DNA of 64,000 nt from Streptococcus cristatus (GTDB taxonomy: Bacteria; Bacillota; Bacilli; Lactobacillales; Streptococcaceae). Positions 35,475 to 43,956 of the stretch are shown piece after piece (the stretch's first letter is position 1; each line of letters opens with the position of its first letter). A program made the position numbers and the translations under genes. The notes below the pieces were generated by a model. That model saw only the letters and a list, made by a program, of their open reading frames with translations, ran no database searches and was not told the origin of the DNA. The DNA is taken from the NCBI RefSeq assembly GCF_003943515.1, contig NZ_RJPT01000005.1, positions 1 to 64,000 of the forward strand, in the 5' to 3' direction.

Positions 35475-36299
35475 ATGCCTGAATTACCTGAAGTGGAAAC
35501 GGTTCGGCGTGGTCTGGAGCGTCTGGTTGTTGGTAAGACGATTAGGCAGGTGCAGGTCCGCTATGCCAAGATGATTGCTACGGGAGTGGATAGCTTTGTC
35601 CATGACTTGCCAGGTCAGACCATTGAAAAGATTGGCCGTCGGGGCAAGTATTTGCTCTTTTACCTGACGGATGGAGTGCTGGTTTCCCATCTGCGAATGG
35701 AAGGTAAGTATCTTTTTTATCCTGATGCGGTGCCTGAGCGCAAGCATGCTCATGTCTTTTTTGAGATGACGGATGGTGGGACGCTTGTTTATGAGGATGT
35801 TCGCAAGTTTGGGACCATGGAGCTGTTGGGAAAGGATCAGCTAGAAGCTTATTTTGCTGCCAGAAAGCTTGGTCCTGAGCCGACAGAAACGGACTTTCTT
35901 TTGCCACCTTTTGCTGCAGCTTTGAGTCGTTCCAAAAAGCCCATCAAACCCTATTTGCTAGAGCAGACCTTGGTTGTTGGACTAGGCAATATCTATGTAG
36001 ATGAGGCCCTTTGGCGGACGCGGATTCATCCGATAAGGCCAGCAGCTAGTTTAAAGCCTGCAGAAGTCAAGCGGCTGCGTGAGCAGATTATTGAAGTTTT
36101 GCAGCTGGGGATTGAAAAGAGAGGATCGACCATTCGGACTTACCGCAATGCTTTGGGCGAAGATGGCACGATGCAGGATTTTCTGCAGGTCTATGGAAAG
36201 ACTGGTCAACCTTGTGCTAGATGCGGCAGCCCGATTGAAAAAATTAAGCTGGGTGGACGCGGTACTCATCTCTGTCCTCATTGTCAGAAAGTGAGGTAG
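35475..36299 (+). CDS. mutM: Formamidopyrimidine-DNA glycosylase
   Basis: 274-residue base-excision repair enzyme that removes 8-oxoguanine and ring-opened purines and nicks the abasic site. The catalytic N-terminal Pro2 is present ([14 protein letters not shown]), Lys in the HLRMEGKY stretch follows, the helix-two-turn-helix is in the middle, and the C-terminal zinc finger has four Cys (CARCGSPI and CPHCQ). Full length. ATG 35475 has GAAAGGAG upstream. It overlaps or abuts coaE, whose likely start is 6 bases after its stop; mutM-coaE is a conserved streptococcal pair. Confidence 0.96.
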   Translation: MPELPEVETVRRGLERLVVGKTIRQVQVRYAKMIATGVDSFVHDLPGQTIEKIGRRGKYLLFYLTDGVLVSHLRMEGKYLFYPDAVPERKHAHVFFEMTDGGTLVYEDVRKFGTMELLGKDQLEAYFAARKLGPEPTETDFLLPPFAAALSRSKKPIKPYLLEQTLVVGLGNIYVDEALWRTRIHPIRPAASLKPAEVKRLREQIIEVLQLGIEKRGSTIRTYRNALGEDGTMQDFLQVYGKTGQPCARCGSPIEKIKLGGRGTHLCPHCQKVR

Positions 36300-36304
36300 C
36301 TGTC

Positions 36305-36901
36305 ATGGCAAGAATGATTGGTATCACTGGCGGCATTGCCTCAGGTAAGTCAACAGTGACAGAGTTTTTGAGGCAGCAGGGCTACCAAGTCATTGATGCG
36401 GATCAAGTGGTGCATGAGCTGCAGGAGCCAGGGGAACGGCTTTATCAAGCTCTTTTATCCGCTTTTGGCCCAGCTATCTTACGGGAAGATGGCCGCTTGG
36501 ATCGGCCTAAGCTGGGAGCTATGATTTTTGGGAATCCCGAACTCTTGGCGCAGTCTAGCCAGCTTCAGAACGAGATTATTCGAGAGGAACTGGCTAGCAG
36601 ACGAGATTTGCTCGCAGAGACGGAAGATATCTTTTTCATGGATCTTCCCTTGTTATTTGAGCTAGAATATGATAACTGGTTTGACCAAATCTGGCTGGTG
36701 GACGTGACGGAGGAAACTCAGCTCAGTCGCCTTATGAATCGAAATGCTCTCAGTCGGGAAGAAGCAGAAAAGCGCATAGCAGCTCAGCTATCTTTACAAG
36801 AAAAACGAAAGAGGGCAGACGTGCTGATTGATAATAATGGCTCGCTAGAGGAAGCACGACAGCAGATTCGCGATGCTTTGCAGAAATTAGAAAGAAGATG
36901 A
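36305..36901 (+). CDS. coaE: Dephospho-CoA kinase
   Basis: 198-residue P-loop kinase for the last step of coenzyme A synthesis (3'-phosphorylation of dephospho-CoA). P-loop GGIASGKST at about residues 9-17, the LID region and the conserved DLPLLFE stretch are intact. Start ATG 36305 chosen by homology; an earlier ATG at 36281 lies within mutM. Its TGA overlaps an ATG at 36898 (ATGA), the usual sign of coupling to the next gene, but that ATG is not in the frame of the pmrA-like gene that follows. Confidence 0.92.
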   Translation: MARMIGITGGIASGKSTVTEFLRQQGYQVIDADQVVHELQEPGERLYQALLSAFGPAILREDGRLDRPKLGAMIFGNPELLAQSSQLQNEIIREELASRRDLLAETEDIFFMDLPLLFELEYDNWFDQIWLVDVTEETQLSRLMNRNALSREEAEKRIAAQLSLQEKRKRADVLIDNNGSLEEARQQIRDALQKLERR

Positions 36902-36998
36902 TTCTATCACGATACAAGTAAATTGGAAACATAATCTGAAAATCGCCTGGTTTGGGAACTTCCTGACAGGTGCCAGCATTTCTCTAGTCACTCCTTTT

Positions 36999-38108
36999 AT
37001 GCCCCTATTTGTGGAGCAGCTAGGAGCGCGTGGTCATGAGGTGGAGTATTATGCTGGTCTTGGCATTGCTCTTTCGGCTGTTTCGGCAGCCTTTTTATCC
37101 CCTGTCTGGGGTAGTTTGGCTGATCGCTATGGCCGTAAACCTATGATGATTCGGGCAGCTACGGCTATGGTCTTTACCATGGGCGGCATTGCCTTTGTGC
37201 CTAATATTTTTTGGCTCTTGGTCTTACGCTTTCTCAACGGCGTTTTTGCGGGCTATGTGCCAAACAGCACAGCCTTGATTGCCAGTCAGGTTCCTAAGGA
37301 AAAGACTGGTTATGCGCTGGGAACTTTGGCAACAGGTGTTGTTGCGGGTAATCTTATGGGGCCCTTAATTGGTGGAGTGATTGCTGAAGTTTTTGGTATC
37401 CGCAATGTCTTTCTACTGATTGGCTTTTTCTTTCTGATTGCGACCCTGATGACGGCTGCTTTTATCCGAGAAGATTTTAGGCCAATCACCAAGGAAGAGG
37501 AGATTGGATTTGGAGAACTAATTCGTCAGATTAGATATCCCAAGCTCTTGCTAACTCTTTTTCTGACTAGCTTTGTTATCCAGTTTGCAGCCCAGTCTAT
37601 TGGTCCGATTCTTTCCCTTTATATTCGGGAGTTAGGCCAAACGGACAATTTAATTTTTGTATCTGGCCTGATTGTTTCGAGTATGGGACTGTCTAGTATG
37701 CTGAGCTCAAGTATTTTAGGTCGGATGGGGGATCGGATGGGCAATCATCGTTTGCTCGTTTTAGCTCAGTTTTATTCCATTATCATTTACCTGCTCTGTG
37801 CTCATGCAGGCTCTTCGCTCCAACTCGGTTTTTACCGCTTCTTGTTTGGTTTAGGGACTGGAGCCTTGGTGCCGGGGGTCAATGCTCTATTGAGCAAAAT
37901 CACGCCTAAGTTTGGGATTTCCCGAATCTTTAGCTACAACCAGATTTTCTTTTATCTGGGTGGTGTCATTGGTCCCATGTCAGGATCGGCTATTGCAGCG
38001 ACAGCAGGCTATCATTCAGTCTTTTATGCTACAGCAGGCTTAGTGGGACTGAGTCTCCTTATCAACCTTTTTTGTTTTGGAAATTTATTGAAAAAGAAGG
38101 AAATCTAG
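36999..38108 (+). CDS. pmrA: PmrA-like multidrug efflux MFS transporter, 5' end disrupted
   Basis: Major facilitator protein most like pneumococcal PmrA, a fluoroquinolone and dye exporter. The first ATG in frame is 36999, but the homologous frame continues upstream at least to about 36906 with VNWKHNLKIAWFGNFLTGAS, which is the usual PmrA N-terminus and membrane helix 1. Between the in-frame TAG at 36888 and ATG 36999 there is no ATG, GTG or TTG. ATG 36898, which overlaps the coaE stop, is one base out of frame. So either a one-base deletion has separated start and body, or a rare start (ATC 36906, ATA 36912) is used. Motif A is intact ([10 protein letters not shown]). A product from 36999 would lack helix 1. 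Confidence 0.75.
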   Translation: MPLFVEQLGARGHEVEYYAGLGIALSAVSAAFLSPVWGSLADRYGRKPMMIRAATAMVFTMGGIAFVPNIFWLLVLRFLNGVFAGYVPNSTALIASQVPKEKTGYALGTLATGVVAGNLMGPLIGGVIAEVFGIRNVFLLIGFFFLIATLMTAAFIREDFRPITKEEEIGFGELIRQIRYPKLLLTLFLTSFVIQFAAQSIGPILSLYIRELGQTDNLIFVSGLIVSSMGLSSMLSSSILGRMGDRMGNHRLLVLAQFYSIIIYLLCAHAGSSLQLGFYRFLFGLGTGALVPGVNALLSKITPKFGISRIFSYNQIFFYLGGVIGPMSGSAIAATAGYHSVFYATAGLVGLSLLINLFCFGNLLKKKEI

Positions 38109-38257
38109 TGCGCGTTAAAATTCATTTGAAATGCTCCAGTTGCGGCAGTCAGAATTATCTGACCAGTAAGAATAGTAAGACTCATCCTGATAAGATTGAG
38201 GTATTGAAGTACTGCCCCAAGGAAAGAAAAGTAACCTTACATCTTGAATCTAAGTAG
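38108..38257 (+). CDS. rpmG: 50S ribosomal protein L33
   Basis: 49-residue ribosomal protein L33. The start is GTG 38108, which shares one base with the pmrA stop; AAGGAAA lies 7 bases upstream. It has one CxxC (CSSCGS) near the start and one isolated Cys later (KYCPKE) where Cys-rich L33 forms have a second CxxC; this partly degenerate, zinc-poor pattern is common in one of the several streptococcal L33 copies. Precedes secG, a conserved streptococcal pairing. Confidence 0.92.
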   Translation: MRVKIHLKCSSCGSQNYLTSKNSKTHPDKIEVLKYCPKERKVTLHLESK

Positions 38258-38298
38258 ATTTTATGGTAAAATAGAAAGGATCTTAAGGAGTTTTATTT

Positions 38299-38532
38299 AT
38301 GTATAGCCTATTATTAACGATTTTAGTCATTTTATCAGGTTTTATTGTCATTGCTATTTTCATGCAACCAACTAAAAACCAATCTAGTAACGTGTTTGAT
38401 TCGAGTGCCAACGACCTTTTTGAGCGGTCAAAAGCACGGGGATTTGAAGCTGTGATGCAGCGTCTGACAGGATTTTTGATCTTTGTCTGGTTGCTGATTG
38501 CCTTGATATTGGCAGTATTATCTAGTAAATAA
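38299..38532 (+). CDS. secG: Preprotein translocase subunit SecG
   Basis: 77-residue SecG of the general SecYEG channel. Two membrane helices (residues 2-22 and about 54-75) flank a polar loop with the typical SSNVFDSSANDLFERSKARG stretch. ATG 38299 follows AAGGAG at 38284-38289. rpmG-secG-rnr-smpB is a conserved order in streptococci. The T-rich stretch at 38558-38572 may help end transcription, but no convincing stem was found. Confidence 0.92.
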   Translation: MYSLLLTILVILSGFIVIAIFMQPTKNQSSNVFDSSANDLFERSKARGFEAVMQRLTGFLIFVWLLIALILAVLSSK

Positions 38533-38615
38533 AATGGGCTCTGACTTTGTCTTGGCCTTTTTTTAAAGTTTAAAAGGGGCAATAACAAGAGTCCCTCATA
38601 GTATAGAAAGAAAGT

Positions 38616-40970
38616 ATGAAAGAAGAAATTATAGAATATTTTAAAAAAAAGCAGCAGGCTAGCGTGAATGAGCTGGCGGCTGCTTTGGGGAAAGAGTCTT
38701 CCAAGGACTTTAGTGCCTTGGTCAAGATGATCTCCCAAATGGAAAGAAAGCATCAGATTCGCTTTGATGATGAGGGGCGGATTGAGCTTTATGAGAAGAA
38801 AAAGCAGGAGCGTCTGACGCTCAAGGGTGTTTTTCATGCCCACAAAAATGGCTTTGGCTTTGTCACCTTGAATGAAGAAGAGGATGATCTTTTTATCAGC
38901 CGTAATGATGTCAATCATGCCATTGATGGCGATACGGTGGAAGTAGTCATTACCAAGGTGGCAGATCGTATCAAGGGAACGTCAGCTGAAGCTAAGATTA
39001 TTGATATTTTGGAGCATAGCCTGACATCAGCTGTTGGCCAGTTGGTGTTGGATGAGGAAAAGCCCAAGTATGCCGGCTATATCCGCTCGAAAAATCAGAA
39101 AATCCGCCAGCCTATTTATGTTAAAAAACCAGCCATGGTTTTAGATGGCACAGAGGTACTCAAGGTCGCTATTGACAAATACCCAACCAAGAAACATGAT
39201 TTCTTTGTGGCTAGCCTCCTTGATGTAGTTGGTCATGTTAATGATCCAGGTATTGATGTACTGGAAGTGCTGGAGTCCATGGATATTGTCTCCGAGTTTC
39301 CAGAAAAGGTCTTGGAAGAGGCTGAACGTGTTCCGGATGCACCTTCAGAGAGTGATTTGGAAGGGCGTTTGGACCTGCGCAATGAGATTACCTTCACCAT
39401 TGATGGAGCGGATGCCAAGGACCTAGACGATGCTGTCCATATCAAGCGTCTGAAAAATGGCAACTTTGAGCTGGGCGTCCATATCGCAGATGTGTCCTAC
39501 TATGTCAAAGAAGGCTCTGAGCTGGACAAGGAAGCCCTCAATCGGGCGACTTCAGTCTATGTGACCGACCGCGTGGTGCCTATGCTGCCAGAGCGCCTAT
39601 CAAACGGTATCTGCTCCCTCAATCCAAATGTGGATCGGCTGACCCAGTCGGCTATTATGGAGATTGATGCCAAGGGGCGCGTGGTCAAGCATACCATCAC
39701 CCAGTCTGTCATTAAAACGACCTTTCGCATGACTTATAGCGATGTCAACGACATCATCGCAGGAGATGATGAGGAAAAGGCTGAGCAGTTCAAGGACATT
39801 GTGCCTAGTATTGACAGTATGGTTCGTCTGCATGAGATTCTGGAAAGAATGCGCTTTAAACGCGGTGCGCTCAACTTTGATACCAACGAAGCTAAAATTA
39901 TCGTCAACAAGGAAGGTAGGCCAGTGGACATTGTCCTGCGTCAGCGTGGGATTGCTGAGCGCATGATTGAGTCCTTTATGCTGGTGGCTAATGAGACGGT
40001 GGCTGAGCATTTTGCTAAGCTAAATCTGCCCTTCATCTATCGGATCCACGAGGAGCCTAAGGCTGAGAAGGTGCAGAAGTTTATCGATTACGCCTCTAGC
40101 TTTGGGATTCGGATATACGGGACGGCTAGTTCTATGAGTCAGCAGGCTTTGCAGGATATTATGGAAGCGGTCAAAGACCAGCCTTATGAGGATGTCCTAT
40201 CCATGATGCTTCTGCGCTCCATGCAGCAGGCTCGCTACTCTGAGCACAATCACGGCCACTATGGTCTGGCAGCGGAGTTTTATACGCATTTCACCAGTCC
40301 GATTCGCCGCTATCCCGACCTTCTGGTTCACCGAATGGTGCGGGATTATAGCAAGTCTAAGGAAATAGCAGAGCATTTTGAGCAAGTAATTCCAGAGATT
40401 GCCAGTCAGTCTTCCAGCCGAGAGCGTCGAGCTATCGAGGCCGAGCGTGAAGTCGAAGCCATGAAGAAGGCTGAGTATATGGAAGAATTTGTTGGGGAAG
40501 AGTTTGACGGCGTGGTTTCAAGTGTGGTTAAGTTTGGACTCTTCGTCGAACTGCCTAATACGGTCGAGGGCTTGATTCATGTTACCAACTTGCCAGAGTT
40601 TTACAACTACAATGAGCGGACGATGACCCTGCAAGGAGAAAAGTCTGGCGTGGTCTTCAAGGTCGGTCAGCAGATTCGCATCAAGCTGGTCCGAGCGGAT
40701 AAGGCTACAGGCGAGATTGACTTTGAGTACCTGCCTAGTGAATTTGACCTGGTAGAAAAGACCAGCAAGAGTAGCAGAGGCAAGTCAGGCAGAAAGAGAC
40801 GTCGTGAGGATGACAAGCGCAGCCATTCTTCCAAAAAAGAAAAAGGCTACAGAGATAAGAAAGATAAGAAGTCCAAGAAAGGCAAAAGCCAGAAGGCATT
40901 TTACAAGGAAATAGTCAAGAAAGGAGCCAAGCATGGCAAAGGGAGAAGGAAAGGTCGTCGCGCAAAATAA
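38616..40970 (+). CDS. rnr: Ribonuclease R
   Basis: 784-residue 3'-to-5' exoribonuclease that degrades structured RNA and, with tmRNA-SmpB, clears defective mRNA. Domain order: N-terminal winged helix (1-60), cold-shock domains (about 65-220), RNB catalytic domain (about 250-580, with the acidic [10 protein letters not shown] metal site), S1 domain (about 625-705), and a Lys/Ser/Arg-rich tail from about 715. Full length. ATG 38616 has only a weak ribosome site (AGAAAG). smpB begins inside its last 38 bases, matching the known functional link between the two proteins. Confidence 0.96.
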   Translation: MKEEIIEYFKKKQQASVNELAAALGKESSKDFSALVKMISQMERKHQIRFDDEGRIELYEKKKQERLTLKGVFHAHKNGFGFVTLNEEEDDLFISRNDVNHAIDGDTVEVVITKVADRIKGTSAEAKIIDILEHSLTSAVGQLVLDEEKPKYAGYIRSKNQKIRQPIYVKKPAMVLDGTEVLKVAIDKYPTKKHDFFVASLLDVVGHVNDPGIDVLEVLESMDIVSEFPEKVLEEAERVPDAPSESDLEGRLDLRNEITFTIDGADAKDLDDAVHIKRLKNGNFELGVHIADVSYYVKEGSELDKEALNRATSVYVTDRVVPMLPERLSNGICSLNPNVDRLTQSAIMEIDAKGRVVKHTITQSVIKTTFRMTYSDVNDIIAGDDEEKAEQFKDIVPSIDSMVRLHEILERMRFKRGALNFDTNEAKIIVNKEGRPVDIVLRQRGIAERMIESFMLVANETVAEHFAKLNLPFIYRIHEEPKAEKVQKFIDYASSFGIRIYGTASSMSQQALQDIMEAVKDQPYEDVLSMMLLRSMQQARYSEHNHGHYGLAAEFYTHFTSPIRRYPDLLVHRMVRDYSKSKEIAEHFEQVIPEIASQSSSRERRAIEAEREVEAMKKAEYMEEFVGEEFDGVVSSVVKFGLFVELPNTVEGLIHVTNLPEFYNYNERTMTLQGEKSGVVFKVGQQIRIKLVRADKATGEIDFEYLPSEFDLVEKTSKSSRGKSGRKRRREDDKRSHSSKKEKGYRDKKDKKSKKGKSQKAFYKEIVKKGAKHGKGRRKGRRAK

Positions 40971-41400
40971 AAAGGCCAGACACGACTACACCATCGTAGA
41001 TACCATCGAGGCGGGCATGGTGCTGACAGGGACGGAAATCAAGAGCGTCCGCGCTTCCCGTATCAATCTCAAAGACGGCTTTGCTCAGATCAAGAATGGC
41101 GAAGCCTGGCTCAGCAATGTCCATATTGCCCCTTATGAAGAGGGCAATATCTGGAACCAAGAGCCTGAGCGTCGCAGAAAGCTGCTGCTGCATAAGAAGC
41201 AGATCCAAAAGCTGGAGCAGGAGACCAAGGGAACTGGCATGACGCTGGTGCCGCTCAAGGTCTATCTCAAGGATGGCTATGCCAAGCTCCTTCTGGGCCT
41301 AGCCAAAGGGAAGCATGACTATGATAAGCGCGAGTCCATCAAACGTCGCGAGCAAAACCGCGACATCGCAAGACAAATGAAGAACTTTAATACAAGATGA
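40933..41400 (+). CDS. smpB: SsrA-binding protein SmpB
   Basis: 155-residue tmRNA partner that brings SsrA RNA to stalled ribosomes. The family signatures [19 protein letters not shown] and [15 protein letters not shown] are present and the C-terminal basic tail is complete. ATG 40933 overlaps rnr by 38 bases and follows AAGGAG. Its final 42 bases plus the terminator are repeated 1175 bases downstream, flanking an unrelated gene. The ssrA gene itself is not seen nearby. Confidence 0.96.
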   Translation: MAKGEGKVVAQNKKARHDYTIVDTIEAGMVLTGTEIKSVRASRINLKDGFAQIKNGEAWLSNVHIAPYEEGNIWNQEPERRRKLLLHKKQIQKLEQETKGTGMTLVPLKVYLKDGYAKLLLGLAKGKHDYDKRESIKRREQNRDIARQMKNFNTR

Positions 41401-41425
41401 AAGACTGGGCGACCGGTCTTTTTTA
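41359..41425 (+). repeat. Direct repeat, copy 1 (smpB 3' end plus terminator)
   Basis: 67 bases comprising the last 42 bases of smpB and its terminator (AAGACTGG-GCGA-CCGGTCTT then T). It differs from copy 2 at 42534-42600 at only a few positions (41410, 41415 and the last bases); the two stem differences keep the hairpin paired. Confidence 0.9.
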
Positions 41426-41453
41426 ACATTCAACTGTGACTTTGGATTTATGG

Positions 41454-41459
41454 TATAAT
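41454..41459 (+). promoter_or_regulatory. Extended -10 promoter of the inserted gene
   Basis: TATAAT preceded by TGG. It would start transcription near 41466, which rules out translation from the GTG at 41436. Confidence 0.6.
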
Positions 41460-41537
41460 GGGAGGGATGAGGAATGTTTTTCGCAAGCTATTTTCACATG
41501 GATTGAGAAGAATGAAATACGTTCTTCAGTAAATTAC

Positions 41538-42473
41538 TTGAGGTTAAGGAATGAAAGTTATAAAATCAAAAAAAGTATCTTTTTCATAATTCTTCTTACG
41601 GCTTTATTTGGAGCTCTATTCCTTTATCACCAATCGCCAGTAGAAGAGGAGCGTTTTGCATCGGGAAATGCGGTATCTGTTGAAAAACTCAGTTTTGAGC
41701 AGTTGGAAGATGAAAAACTTGTATTTGTGACAACTAAGGATTCTGAAAAGAAATTTCAAGGATTAAGAGTTGGACAAAATAAATTTTATATACAAGATTG
41801 GAGGTTCGATTATAGTAAAGAAAATAGAGCTGATAGTCGTCAGAATGAAGGAGAGTATTATTTTATTAATGTGTATGATCTAAAGACGAAGAAGTTTAAG
41901 AAAAGACTGGATATTTTTGAAATTGTTCGACATTATGATGCTTCGTTGGGGGTTGATTTATCTGGCGATATTCTAAACATTCAAGGTCAGGATTATATTT
42001 ACATTAGGTTAGTAAAAGAAAACAGCTCAACGAGGTTTAAAGAGATCCTCTTTAATGTAGATACAGAAGAGGTAATTGACTATTCGAAAGAGTTTATTAA
42101 ACATAAGTTACAGTTTGATGAAGTATCAATTACAAGTGGCTTGGCGGCTTATCTCACTGACTCATACGGTATTGATTCACACTTTACTGATCTCGAACCT
42201 TCAATAAGAGAAGGAAAAGAAATACCTAGCAATCTAAATATTTCGCAACTTTACCCTGAGGTTGTTAAAAAAATGAATTCTTTTGAGGGAAAGATTTTTA
42301 CTCGTCAAGGCAATATTAGCTCAGAGGAATGGTATAATACACTAATGCACTGGTTTGCTCCAGTAGGGCAAGATAAGCTTTCTCTTTCTATAACTGATAA
42401 GGAAACTAATGAAGTAACACCTATTAATTCTTATGAAGATTTTTTAAAGTGGAAAGACAAACACCCTGATTAG
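41538..42473 (+). CDS. Unknown membrane-anchored protein in a repeat-flanked insertion
   Basis: No family recognised. The frame encodes a membrane helix (SIFFIILLTALFGALFLYH) and then about 280 hydrophilic residues, probably outside the cell, with many beta-type stretches and an acidic C-terminal half. The frame is open from GTG 41436, but a promoter at 41454-41459 argues for a later start. TTG 41538 lacks a ribosome site. ATG 41551 gives MKVIKSKK and would join the helix only by slipping one base back in the run of seven A at 41568-41574. So the true start is uncertain. Base composition is far more A+T-rich than smpB (one 60-base row: 18 G+C against 31 in an smpB row). Flanked by direct repeats. 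Confidence 0.65.
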   Translation: MRLRNESYKIKKSIFFIILLTALFGALFLYHQSPVEEERFASGNAVSVEKLSFEQLEDEKLVFVTTKDSEKKFQGLRVGQNKFYIQDWRFDYSKENRADSRQNEGEYYFINVYDLKTKKFKKRLDIFEIVRHYDASLGVDLSGDILNIQGQDYIYIRLVKENSSTRFKEILFNVDTEEVIDYSKEFIKHKLQFDEVSITSGLAAYLTDSYGIDSHFTDLEPSIREGKEIPSNLNISQLYPEVVKKMNSFEGKIFTRQGNISSEEWYNTLMHWFAPVGQDKLSLSITDKETNEVTPINSYEDFLKWKDKHPD

Positions 42474-42533
42474 CATAATAGATTGGATGCTGAAATGTAG
42501 TGCTTTTATTAACAAGAAAGTTTGTTTGCGAAT

Positions 42534-42600
42534 CGCGACATCGCAAGACAAATGAAGAACTTTAATACAAGATGAAAGACTGGGTGACCAGTCTTTTTTT
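42534..42600 (+). repeat. Direct repeat, copy 2 (smpB 3' end plus terminator)
   Basis: Second copy of the smpB tail and terminator, 1175 bases after the first. Here it is not part of an smpB gene. The hairpin AAAGACTGG-GTGA-CCAGTCTTT is perfect and ends the inserted gene's transcript. Confidence 0.9.
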
Positions 42601-42769
42601 AGTTTTATCTTAGTGATTCTCATCTACAGTAGCTATCTTAAATTGTTCGTTGTCGAATTTACCAAACAAAAAAGTTCTGAACAATTTGCCACTTGTCAAG
42701 TCTGCTCTTTTCGAGTATGATAAAGACAGTTAAAATTTTGAAGTTTGGCTTTCAGAGAAAGGATTATTT

Positions 42770-43633
42770 ATGACAGAAGAATTGCTAGCTTATAAACGCA
42801 TGCCGTTGTGGACGGCTGAGACAATGCCAGAAGCTGTAAAGAGAAAGCACAATACCAAAGAGGGAACTTGGGGCAAAATTACTGTTCTCAAGGGACGTCT
42901 TAAGTTTGTCGAGATGTCAGAGAAAGGTAAGGAGCTAGCTGAGCACATCTTTGAAGCTGGTCAGGACAATCCTTTTGCCCAACCCCAAGCATGGCACCGT
43001 GTTGAAGCCTTGACAGATGATTTGGAGTGGTACTTGGAGTTTTACTGTCGGCCTGAGGATTATTTCCCTAAGAAATACGGTAGCAATCCAGTGCACTCAG
43101 AGGTTTTGGAAGCTATGCAGACAGTCCAACCAGGGCGGGCGCTTGATTTAGGCTGTGGTCAAGGTCGTAATGCTCTCTTTCTGGCCAAGCATGGCTTTGA
43201 CGTAACGGCTGTAGATCAGAATGAGCTGGCACTGGAGATCCTACGTAGCATTGTGGAGCAGGAAGATTTGGATCTGCCAGTGGGTAGCTACGATATCAAC
43301 TCAGCTAGTCTGACCCAGACTTATGATTTGATCGTTTCCACGGTTGTCCTGATGTTCCTGCAGGCAGAGCGGATTCCAGATATTATCCGCAATATGCAAG
43401 AACATACAGCGCTTGGCGGCTACAATCTTATCGTCTGTGCTATGGACACAGAGGACTTCCCTTGCTCTGTTCCCTTCCCATTTACTTTTAAGGAAGGCGA
43501 GCTGGCTGAGTATTACAAGGACTGGGAGCTGGTTAAGTACAATGAAAATCCTGGGCACCTCCATCGCCGTGATGAAAACGGCAATCGAATTCAGCTGCGC
43601 TTTGCGACTATGCTGGCTAAAAAAGTGAGATAA
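42770..43633 (+). CDS. tehB: SAM-dependent methyltransferase TehB
   Basis: 287-residue protein with an N-terminal TehB-type beta domain (DUF1971-like, residues about 1-85) and a C-terminal SAM methyltransferase (motif I ALDLGCGQGRNALFLAKHG near residue 123, then VTAVDQNELAL). TehB proteins were named for tellurite resistance when overexpressed; the natural role may be methyl transfer to toxic oxyanions or other nucleophiles. ATG 42770 follows GAAAGGA. The 170 bases upstream (42601-42769) show no clear promoter hexamers beyond A+T-rich sequence. Monocistronic with a downstream terminator. Confidence 0.88.
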   Translation: MTEELLAYKRMPLWTAETMPEAVKRKHNTKEGTWGKITVLKGRLKFVEMSEKGKELAEHIFEAGQDNPFAQPQAWHRVEALTDDLEWYLEFYCRPEDYFPKKYGSNPVHSEVLEAMQTVQPGRALDLGCGQGRNALFLAKHGFDVTAVDQNELALEILRSIVEQEDLDLPVGSYDINSASLTQTYDLIVSTVVLMFLQAERIPDIIRNMQEHTALGGYNLIVCAMDTEDFPCSVPFPFTFKEGELAEYYKDWELVKYNENPGHLHRRDENGNRIQLRFATMLAKKVR

Positions 43634-43723
43634 ATTTTTTTAAGCTCAAGTCGGCTCTGCCAAAATCTCTAGTGAATTGCTTATAAAGATTTTATAGCAG
43701 GATGTTTTCAGATAAGATAAAAA

Positions 43724-43763
43724 ATAATAGCCTTTCCTCTAAATGAGATGGGGCTATTTTTTG
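43724..43763 (+). terminator. tehB terminator
   Basis: AATAGCC / GGCTATT outer stem with a long partly paired inner part and a run of six T. Confidence 0.75.
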
Positions 43764-43831
43764 TTTATCTGCTCTGATTTGAGAAAAAAGTAGAGGAAAT
43801 ATAGATTAGATAAAAAATATACACAATTTTA

Positions 43832-43869
43832 TGTAAACGCTTGCAAAAAGATTAGAAAGAGAGTATACT
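43832..43869 (+). promoter_or_regulatory. cre site overlapping the dipeptidase promoter
   Basis: TGTAAACGCTTGCA at 43832-43845 matches the CcpA cre consensus with one mismatch. The same bases contain the -35 TTGCAA (43841-43846), followed by a 17-base spacer and TATACT at 43864-43869. CcpA binding should block RNA polymerase directly. The 87-base leader that follows has a small hairpin (CTGGGA / TCCAG) and no other feature. Confidence 0.8.
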
Positions 43870-43956
43870 AAAGTAGGAATGTTAAGGTATTACGGTTTAT
43901 GTTGTTTAGACTGGGAGTTGATTCCAGCCCCGCAGATAGTCAAAAGGAGATAGACT

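Noticed and set aside
38533..38575. Terminator after secG
   Set aside because: A T run is present but the candidate stem (GGGC / GGCC region) does not pair well.
41467..41532. 21-codon frame MRNVFRKLFSHGLRRMKY in front of the inserted gene
   Set aside because: Ribosome site is only one base from the ATG and the predicted transcript start lies at the same place; no conserved meaning could be seen, though a leader peptide cannot be excluded.
40933..42600. tmRNA (ssrA) gene next to smpB
   Set aside because: Searched for a tRNA-Ala-like end and an ANxxLAA-type tag frame in the intergenic DNA; none found.
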